5,357 nucleotides of DNA from an uncultured Selenomonadales bacterium (GTDB lineage: Bacteria > Bacillota > Negativicutes > Selenomonadales > Selenomonadaceae), in NCBI GenBank assembly GCA_947305445.1, contig CAMZDU010000106.1:1-5357 (forward strand). Reading direction: 5' to 3'. The position numbers were made by a program, and so were the translations under genes. Each line of letters opens with the position of its first letter. Position 1 is the stretch's first letter. Under the pieces are notes generated by a model that searched no databases, was not told the DNA's origin, and saw only the letters and a program-made list of their open reading frames with translations. This document shows, in pieces, positions 1 through 4,602 of the stretch.

Positions 1-1225
1 TTTTGTCGGGAACGTAGACGCGAACATAATTTTTCGTGAGGCCGTCGACAATTCCGTTGGTTGAAGTCTCCGCGATAATTTCGACTGTCCGACCGAGGAG
101 CCGTTTGGAAAATTTTTTTATTTTAATTCGCGAAACTTCCAACGCCAAGTTTGCGCGAACTTTTTTTGTTTGCGGGGGAATTTGATTGGGCATGGTCGCC
201 GCAACGGTGCCGGCTCGTGCAGAATACGGGAAGACGTGAATTTTGCTGAATGGTTGCCTGCCGATAAAACTCATTGTCTCGGAAAAATTTTCGTCGGTCT
301 CGCCGGGGAAGCCAACAATTAAATCCGTGCCGATTGAAATTTCCGGAACCTCGGCCGCAAGGCGTGAAGTCAGCTCGGAAAAATTTTTTGTCGTGTACGG
401 TCGACGCATTGCCCGCAAAATTTCGTCGCTACCCGATTGAAGCGGCAGGTGTACATGATTGCAAAGTCGGCTGTCGGTTTTGAGCAAGTCAATCAGCTCG
501 TCGGTCAGCTCGGTGGATTCAATCGAACCCAGTCGCAAGCGCAGAGGGTTGGCCGTGTCAAGGACGGTTTTCACCGCGTCGACGAGAGAAATTTTTTTGT
601 CCAAGTCGCGGCCGTAAGCTCCGACGTGAATGCCGGTCAATACAATCTCTTTGTAGCCCGCCGCACGGAGCGCGAGACACTCGGCGCGAATGCTTTCGAG
701 ACTGCGACTGCGAACGCGTCCGCGGACGTGGGGAATTATGCAGTAGGCGCAAAAATTATTGCAACCGTCTTCAATCTTCAGAAAAGCTCGCGTGCGGTGC
801 GGAGCATGCGGAAGTTCTTCAAAGTCGCGAATATCTTCAACGGTTCCAACACAATTCCTAATTCCTAATTTCTCATTCCTAGTTGACAAAGCCGCCTCGG
901 CAAGTTCGACGATATGAACTCTGTCTTTCGTGCCGATAATCACGTCCACGCCGTCAATTTTTGAAATTTCCTGCGGCGCACTCTGCGCGTAGCAACCGAC
1001 GACGATTAACACGCAATTTTTATTCGCGCCCGCCGCTCGACGAATCATCTGCCGCGATTTTTGCGAACTGACTGCGGTGACTGTGCAGGTGTTGACAACG
1101 ACGACATCAGCCGCAGAAATTTCCGTTGCCGATTCGTAGCCCGCCGCCTCGAAAAGTTTTTGCATGGCTTCGGTCTCGTATTGATTGACTTTACAGCCGA
1201 GCGTCAGGAAAAAAATTTTTCTCAT
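1..1225 (-). CDS. mtaB: MtaB, tRNA (N6-threonylcarbamoyladenosine-37) methylthiotransferase, 3' end cut by window edge
   Basis: Reading the minus strand from ATG at 1225 gives 408 uninterrupted codons that run out of the window. The family converts t6A37 to ms2t6A37 in ANN-decoding tRNAs, using two 4Fe-4S clusters and S-adenosylmethionine. The N-terminal methylthiotransferase domain shows its three cluster cysteines in LGCKVNQYE (C11), VVVNTCTVT (C47) and VVGCYAQ (C78). The radical-SAM motif is DGCNNFCAYC (C155, C159, C162), followed by IIPHVRGR, LTGIHVGAYG (197-206), HLPLQSGS (259-266) and DLIVGFPGET (301-310). The final ~35 residues look like the start of the TRAM domain; the rest is outside the window. 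HVGAYG and the LGCKVNQYE start favour MtaB over MiaB or RimO. A GGAGT ribosome binding site (1231-1235) lies inside the end of rsmE, 3 nt upstream of this gene, so the two are probably translationally coupled. Residues 115-125 are encoded by a dispersed repeat (see 851-882). MtaB assignment is firm; the true C-terminus is unseen. Confidence 0.95.
   Translation of the reverse strand, partial: MRKIFFLTLGCKVNQYETEAMQKLFEAAGYESATEISAADVVVVNTCTVTAVSSQKSRQMIRRAAGANKNCVLIVVGCYAQSAPQEISKIDGVDVIIGTKDRVHIVELAEAALSTRNEKLGIRNCVGTVEDIRDFEELPHAPHRTRAFLKIEDGCNNFCAYCIIPHVRGRVRSRSLESIRAECLALRAAGYKEIVLTGIHVGAYGRDLDKKISLVDAVKTVLDTANPLRLRLGSIESTELTDELIDLLKTDSRLCNHVHLPLQSGSDEILRAMRRPYTTKNFSELTSRLAAEVPEISIGTDLIVGFPGETDENFSETMSFIGRQPFSKIHVFPYSARAGTVAATMPNQIPPQTKKVRANLALEVSRIKIKKFSKRLLGRTVEIIAETSTNGIVDGLTKNYVRVYVPDK
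851..882. repeat. ATTCCTAATTCCTAATT-type dispersed repeat inside mtaB
   Basis: Plus-strand bases 851-870 read acaattcctaattcctaatt. They match 2169-2188 in the intergenic region at 19 of 20 positions, in the same orientation. Two further attcct units follow to 882. The stretch lies inside mtaB and is read on the minus strand, in frame, as residues 115-125 (TRNEKLGIRNC). This falls in the variable linker between the methylthiotransferase domain and the radical-SAM domain, where an inserted or diverged sequence would be tolerated. Its origin as an insertion is inference. Confidence 0.6.
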
Positions 1226-1228
1226 AGC

Positions 1229-1972
1229 TCACTCCATGAATGCGTAATTAATCATTGCCAGCACAGAAATTGCGGCGGTGTCGGTTTTAAGAATACGTTT
1301 ACCGAGCGTGACGCTGACTCCGCCGGCCGATTTAATTTCGCGTACTTCGCGGTCGCTGAAGCCGCCTTCGGGTCCGATAAGCACGATAATATTTTTCTCG
1401 CCGCCGGTTAGCACGTAATTGCCAAGCACTTCGCGAATGGTTGTGGCAATCTCCTTCTCCCAACAAAAAAGTAGCAGCATGTCTTCGTCGAGCGGAGAAA
1501 TTTTTTTAAGCCAGTCGTCAAGCTCGCGGATATTTTCAATCGTCGGAATTGTATCGCGGGCGCACTGTTCAGCGGCCTCTTTGGCGATACGTCTCCAGCG
1601 TTCGATTTTGGATTGAGCACGTACGCCGCCGGGGCGCGCAATCGTCCTTTCGGAGATGAGCGGCTCGATTACGTTCACGCCCAATTCGGTTGCCTTCTCA
1701 ATTATCGTGTCGAAGCGGTTTTGTTTGGGCAAGCAGTCAGCCAAAATTATTTGTCGCCCGCCGAATCCGCGTTGAATGTCGCTGACACGCCGCGCAGTAA
1801 TCGTCTCCTTGTCGAAATCGATAAGCTCGATGACCGCGCAGTTGCCGGTGCCGTCCACAGCGGTGATTCTGTCGCCGCGCCGCGCCCGCAGTGACCGAGA
1901 CAGATGATGTGCGTCATTGCCGGTTATCGTGACTTTGGAGCCGGTGACGTCCTCAACAAAAATTCTCTTCAT
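1229..1972 (-). CDS. rsmE: RsmE, 16S rRNA (uracil-1498-N3)-methyltransferase
   Basis: The 247-residue product has the usual RsmE length (about 245). RsmE is a SPOUT-fold enzyme that methylates N3 of U1498 in helix 44 of 16S rRNA within the 30S subunit. The N-terminal PUA-like part has HHLSRSLRARRGD (22-34). The SPOUT part has EKATELGV (92-99), the RW.RIAKEAAEQC.R helix (125-139), the SAM-binding knot loop LIGPEGGFS (198-206) and LGKRILKTDTA (223-233). ATG at 1972 is chosen over the in-frame ATG at 2014. GAGGTGA (1977-1983) sits 4 nt before it, the protein then begins MKRIFVEDV as family members do, and the extra 14 residues from 2014 look like untranslated leader. It is first of a pair with mtaB, 3 nt apart. 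In many Firmicutes prmA precedes rsmE; here a divergent intergenic region does instead. Confidence 0.96.
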   Translation of the reverse strand: MKRIFVEDVTGSKVTITGNDAHHLSRSLRARRGDRITAVDGTGNCAVIELIDFDKETITARRVSDIQRGFGGRQIILADCLPKQNRFDTIIEKATELGVNVIEPLISERTIARPGGVRAQSKIERWRRIAKEAAEQCARDTIPTIENIRELDDWLKKISPLDEDMLLLFCWEKEIATTIREVLGNYVLTGGEKNIIVLIGPEGGFSDREVREIKSAGGVSVTLGKRILKTDTAAISVLAMINYAFME

Positions 1973-1976
1973 GCTA

Positions 1977-1983
1977 TCACCTC
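1977..1983 (-). promoter_or_regulatory. rsmE ribosome binding site inside a small hairpin
   Basis: On the minus strand GAGGTGA lies 4 nt before ATG 1972 and fixes the start. The flanking bases form ATCAC-AACGAG-GTGAT (plus positions 1976-1991), a 5-bp stem with a 6-nt loop. Half of the Shine-Dalgarno sequence falls in the loop and half in the stem. The pairing is weak, so a regulatory effect is only possible. Confidence 0.7.
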
Positions 1984-2033
1984 GTTGTGATGAACAGCGA
2001 ATATTTTCTCCCATTCACTATTCGCGACAGAAT

Positions 2034-2042
2034 TTTATATCA
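2034..2042 (-). promoter_or_regulatory. candidate extended -10 promoter for rsmE-mtaB
   Basis: On the minus strand the sequence reads TGATATAAA, an extended -10 (TGnTATAAT) with one mismatch in the hexamer. It lies about 60 nt before the rsmE start. No good -35 hexamer is found 16-18 nt upstream, as is common for extended -10 promoters. The region just upstream is A/T rich (2045-2080) and could serve as an UP-like element. Inferred only from consensus match. Confidence 0.4.
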
Positions 2043-2044
2043 GT

Positions 2045-2080
2045 GCAGAAAAATTTTCCACAGTGAAGGAATTTTTTTGC
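2045..2080. repeat. A/T-rich inverted repeat upstream of rsmE
   Basis: Left arm gcagaaaaatt (2045-2055) and right arm aatttttttgc (2070-2080) are complementary at 10 of 11 positions, around a 14-nt loop. Both arms are members of the A-tract/T-tract word family that is abundant in this window, so the pairing may be a by-product of that bias. The repeat sits immediately upstream of the candidate rsmE -10 element and between divergent genes. Confidence 0.5.
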
Positions 2081-2100
2081 GGCGGCGAAATTAGTGATTA

Positions 2101-2210
2101 ACGCGTTGTAAGTTGCGCTTCGTCAATGTGGAATGAGGAATTGTACGGTTTACAACAATACAATTCAAACAATTCCTAACTCCTAATTATTTTGTTCCCT
2201 TACAACGCGT
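2101..2210. repeat. compound inverted-repeat element in the divergent intergenic region
   Basis: Outer arms acgcgttgtaag (2101-2112) and cttacaacgcgt (2199-2210) are perfect 12-bp inverted repeats. Nested inside are ggaatgaggaattgt (2130-2144) and acaattcctaactcc (2169-2183), complementary at 13 of 15 positions. The left inner arm can instead pair with tacaattc (2159-2166; 8 bp with gaattgta at 2138-2145). The right inner arm belongs to a 20-nt sequence repeated in mtaB at 851-870. No open reading frame of note lies inside. It could be a miniature inverted-repeat element about 110 bp long, or an RNA structure in the leader of the gene at 2256. Neither choice is proven. Confidence 0.6.
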
Positions 2211-2239
2211 GATTCATCTGCCGAACACAAAAACTAATT

Positions 2240-2244
2240 GGAGG
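2240..2244 (+). promoter_or_regulatory. ribosome binding site deciding the start at 2256
   Basis: GGAGG lies 11 nt before ATG 2256. An in-frame TTG at 2238-2240 overlaps this site and so cannot be the start it serves. From ATG 2256 the protein begins directly with a standard signal peptide, which supports that choice. No convincing -35/-10 pair was found for this gene between 2041 and 2239. Confidence 0.75.
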
Positions 2245-2255
2245 AACAACTACAT

Positions 2256-3587
2256 ATGACAAAACGAATAGTCGCGCTGATTGCGGCAATAATATTTTTT
2301 TTGACGCCGCCGACTTTGGCGCAAGCCGACGAAAATTTTTCCGACAACGAATCTACAGTTGATGAACCGTTCGTGCCGTCAACTCCGCCGGAAGGCGTGC
2401 CCTGGTCAATCGACGACAACGAGCCGCGACCGTCGGAACCGACCGTGCCGTTAACTCCGCCGGAAGGCGTGCCTTGGTCAATCGACGACAACGAGCCGCG
2501 TCCCGTGCGTCCGAACGAACCAATTCAACCGCCGCCTGTCGAGCCGCAACCCGAACCGATTGTCCAACCGCCGCCGATTGTCGAGACGCCGCCTGAAGAA
2601 GTCGAAGGACTGGAGTTCTTGGTCTATCATCAAGACGGAGTGATGGCCTTCGCAGTGATAGCCGACCACGAGAAATATTTAATGCGTCCGGTCTTGGCTC
2701 GCGGTAAAATTCCCGGACGAGCAACCGTTTCACAAATGAACGCACCCGACGCAATCGCCACGATTAATGCAAGTTATTTCGGCGCGAGCGGCACGCTTTA
2801 CGGCAACACGAAAATTGACGGACTCACGGCGGGCACAACTTACTTTATTCGCTCGGCAATGGGAATTATGGCTGACGGCTCCACAATTTTTGCGCGGCAA
2901 ACTTATCGCGGCGCGTTGCAGTTCAACGGCACGGAAGTTGTCGTCAACGGCGTGAACTGCGAACGAAATGCCGACACCGTCGTCGTCTACAACAAATGGC
3001 AGGGCAATTCAACCGGCACGAATAATTTCGGCGTTGAAATTGTCGTCCAAGACGGCCACGTCGTAAATATTTTTCACGACAAAGGCGACAACTACATTCC
3101 GCCTGACGGCTTCATTGTCAGCGCGAACGGCTCGGCAACGGAAAAATTTTCAGACGTTCAAGTCGGCGACGCGCTCATCTTCGACGAAGATTATATTAAC
3201 GTTGAATACACCGGCGACTTCAACGAGGCAGTTCACATCATCGGCGCGGGTCCCACGCTCGTCAAAGGCGGCAGAGTTTACGTAACCTCCGACGCCGAAA
3301 AATTTCCCTCAGATATTCGCCTCGGACGTGCGCCGCGCTCGGCTGTCGGCATAACTCAATACGGCGATTATATTTTTGCGGTCGTCGACGGCCGTCAAGC
3401 ACACAGTCGCGGTTGTACGCTTGAGGAGTGGGCGCACATTTTGCTGAACAGTTTCGGCGCAGTTGAAGCAATTAACTTGGACGGCGGCGGCTCGACAGAA
3501 TTAATTTTCAAAGGCAGTCTGGTTAACAGTCCTTCAGACGGCGGCGAACGTCCCGTCGGCGACGCGCTGACAATTATCCGCCGCTAG
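2256..3587 (+). CDS. exported phosphodiester glycosidase family protein (NAGPA/PF09992-type) with duplicated Pro-rich linker
   Basis: The 443-residue product begins MTKRIVALIAAIIFFL, a charged start plus hydrophobic core. A likely signal peptidase I site follows A22-Q23-A24, so the protein acts outside the membrane. Residues 37-112 are a Pro/Glu-rich linker that includes two 24-residue tandem repeats. The rest (about 118-443) is a phosphodiester glycosidase domain related to mammalian NAGPA, the GlcNAc-1-phosphodiester uncovering enzyme. Family signatures are ATINASYF (168-175), GAGPTLVKGG (330-339), LGRAPRSAVGIT (356-367), VVDGR (376-380), GCTLEEWAHIL (386-396), AINLDGGGSTELI (405-417) and ERPVGDAL (431-438). 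The bacterial substrate is unknown; cleavage of sugar-phosphate diesters in wall or exopolysaccharide polymers is plausible inference. It is divergent from rsmE and 95 nt upstream of galU. There is no clear terminator after it, but galU seems to have its own promoter. Family call is firm; substrate and partner are not. Confidence 0.9.
   Translation: MTKRIVALIAAIIFFLTPPTLAQADENFSDNESTVDEPFVPSTPPEGVPWSIDDNEPRPSEPTVPLTPPEGVPWSIDDNEPRPVRPNEPIQPPPVEPQPEPIVQPPPIVETPPEEVEGLEFLVYHQDGVMAFAVIADHEKYLMRPVLARGKIPGRATVSQMNAPDAIATINASYFGASGTLYGNTKIDGLTAGTTYFIRSAMGIMADGSTIFARQTYRGALQFNGTEVVVNGVNCERNADTVVVYNKWQGNSTGTNNFGVEIVVQDGHVVNIFHDKGDNYIPPDGFIVSANGSATEKFSDVQVGDALIFDEDYINVEYTGDFNEAVHIIGAGPTLVKGGRVYVTSDAEKFPSDIRLGRAPRSAVGITQYGDYIFAVVDGRQAHSRGCTLEEWAHILLNSFGAVEAINLDGGGSTELIFKGSLVNSPSDGGERPVGDALTIIRR
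2364..2507 (+). repeat. two 72-bp in-frame tandem repeats in the Pro-rich linker
   Basis: Units 2364-2435 and 2436-2507 agree at 64 of 72 bases and encode 24 residues each (37-60 and 61-84). They differ at only three residues: F/T, S/L and S/V. The core shared peptide is TPPEGVPWSIDDNEPRP. Five of the eight base differences fall in the three changed codons; the other three are silent. This points to a fairly recent duplication with some constraint. It probably spaces the catalytic domain away from the membrane or wall. Confidence 0.95.
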
Positions 3588-3621
3588 TCGGCAAAATCCT
3601 ATTCCATATGCACCAAAAAAT

Positions 3622-3650
3622 TTGCCCGCGTTGAAGTTATCTGCTATGAT
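3622..3650 (+). promoter_or_regulatory. candidate galU promoter
   Basis: TTGCCC (3622-3627) and TATGAT (3645-3650) are separated by 17 nt. The -10 is preceded by TGC, which gives an extended -10 element (TGnTATGAT). The -35 matches consensus at four of six bases and the -10 at five of six. Transcription would begin about 25 nt before the galU ATG. This suggests galU need not depend on read-through from the glycosidase gene. Confidence 0.55.
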
Positions 3651-3682
3651 TAAAAAAATTTCTACGACAGGAGCGATTAATC

Positions 3683-4573
3683 ATGAAAGTTCGCAAGGCA
3701 GTCATTCCCGCCGCAGGCCTGGGCACCAGATTTTTGCCCGCAACCAAGTCTCAGCCAAAAGAAATGTTGCCTATTGTCGACAAACCAACCATTCAATACA
3801 TCATCGAGGAAGCGGCGGCGGCGGGTGTTGAAGACATAATCGTCGTCACGGGGCGCAACAAACGTTCGATTGAAGATCATTTCGACCGCTCCATTGAGCT
3901 GGAACTCGAACTTGAGCGTAAAGGCAAGGACGAACTTCTGCAGATGGTCAGAGATATTCCCGCGATTGCCAACGTCCACTTTATCCGCCAGAAACAACCG
4001 CTCGGTCTCGGTCACGCGGTCTTGACAGCAAGTCATTTTATCGGCGACGAACCTTTTGCCGTGTTGCTCGGTGACGATGTCGTCGTCAGTCGCAAACCCG
4101 TCCTTCAACAAATGGTCGAGGTCTTCAACGAATACAAGACTTCGATTCTCGGCGTGCAGGAAGTTCCCGAAGAGGTCGTTCACAAATACGGCATTGTAAA
4201 TTGCAAACACGTCGAGGACGGCATTTACAAAGTAAAAGATCTCGTCGAAAAGCCTGCTCTTGAAGTCGCGCCGAGCCGTATCGCAATTTTGGGCAGATAT
4301 ATTTTGACTCCGGCGATTTTTTCCTATCTTGAGACGCAAGAACCTGGCGCGGGCGGTGAAATTCAGCTGACAGACGGACTTAAGCGGCTTGCTCAAAACG
4401 AAGCCATGTACGCCTACATTTTCAAAGGTCACCGCTACGACGTGGGCACAAAGATGGGATTCTTGCAGGCGAATATCGAATTTGCCCTGCGCAATCCCGA
4501 AGTCACCGACGACTTAAAAAATTATCTCGCCGCCCTGCACGAGAACATGGAGACCATGCTCGACTATGATTGA
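3683..4573 (+). CDS. galU: GalU, UTP-glucose-1-phosphate uridylyltransferase
   Basis: The 296-residue product is typical in length for bacterial GalU. The enzyme makes UDP-glucose and pyrophosphate from UTP and glucose-1-phosphate in the cytoplasm. It feeds the synthesis of glycolipids, wall or capsule polysaccharides, and UDP-galactose. The Rossmann-like nucleotidyltransferase domain shows VIPAAGLGTRFLP (7-19), TKSQPKEMLPIVDKP (21-35), the acidic LLGDDVV (128-134) near the metal site, KYGIVNC (168-174), LVEKPA (187-192), LGRYILTP (203-210), the GalU signature GAGGEIQLTDGL (222-233) and GHRYDVGTKMGFLQA (249-263). GAGGEIQLTD with DVGTK separates it from RmlA-type thymidylyltransferases. AGGAG at 3669-3673, 9 nt before the ATG, supports the start. 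The next gene begins 29 nt after the stop with no strong terminator, so they are probably co-transcribed. A close paralogue such as GtaB or YngB has the same activity. Confidence 0.97.
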   Translation: MKVRKAVIPAAGLGTRFLPATKSQPKEMLPIVDKPTIQYIIEEAAAAGVEDIIVVTGRNKRSIEDHFDRSIELELELERKGKDELLQMVRDIPAIANVHFIRQKQPLGLGHAVLTASHFIGDEPFAVLLGDDVVVSRKPVLQQMVEVFNEYKTSILGVQEVPEEVVHKYGIVNCKHVEDGIYKVKDLVEKPALEVAPSRIAILGRYILTPAIFSYLETQEPGAGGEIQLTDGLKRLAQNEAMYAYIFKGHRYDVGTKMGFLQANIEFALRNPEVTDDLKNYLAALHENMETMLDYD

Positions 4574-4590
4574 CCCGCTCTGGCTTTTAC

Positions 4591-4596
4591 GGGGGA
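4591..4596 (+). promoter_or_regulatory. ribosome binding site of the FlgT-like/TPR gene
   Basis: GGGGGA lies 6 nt before ATG 4603 and supports that start. CCCG at 4574-4577 could pair weakly with CGGG at this site, but the stem is only 4 bp and is not called as a terminator. Confidence 0.65.
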
Positions 4597-4602
4597 ATTT
4601 TT

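Noticed and set aside
437..868. 143-codon plus-strand open frame
   Set aside because: It overlaps the radical-SAM core of mtaB on the other strand, and its sequence has no family signature.
851..2188. CRISPR-like array from the attcctaa repeats
   Set aside because: Units are too short, are not separated by unique spacers of even length, and one copy is coding.
2149..2189. TTTACA (2149-2154) and TAATTA (2184-2189) as a promoter for the glycosidase gene
   Set aside because: The spacing is 29 nt, far from 16-18; no other acceptable pair was found.
3590..3626. possible terminator after the glycosidase gene (ggcaaa at 3590-3595 with tttgcc at 3621-3626)
   Set aside because: Only a 6-bp stem around a 25-nt loop, with no following T-run; it also overlaps the candidate galU -35.
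3677..4432. 251-codon minus-strand open frame opposite galU
   Set aside because: It is wholly antisense to a gene with clear GalU motifs, shows no recognisable domain and has the Cys/Asn/Phe/Arg-rich look of a shadow frame.
4574..4601. possible terminator between galU and the TPR gene
   Set aside because: Only a 4-bp CCCG/CGGG stem that includes the next gene's ribosome binding site; too weak to call.
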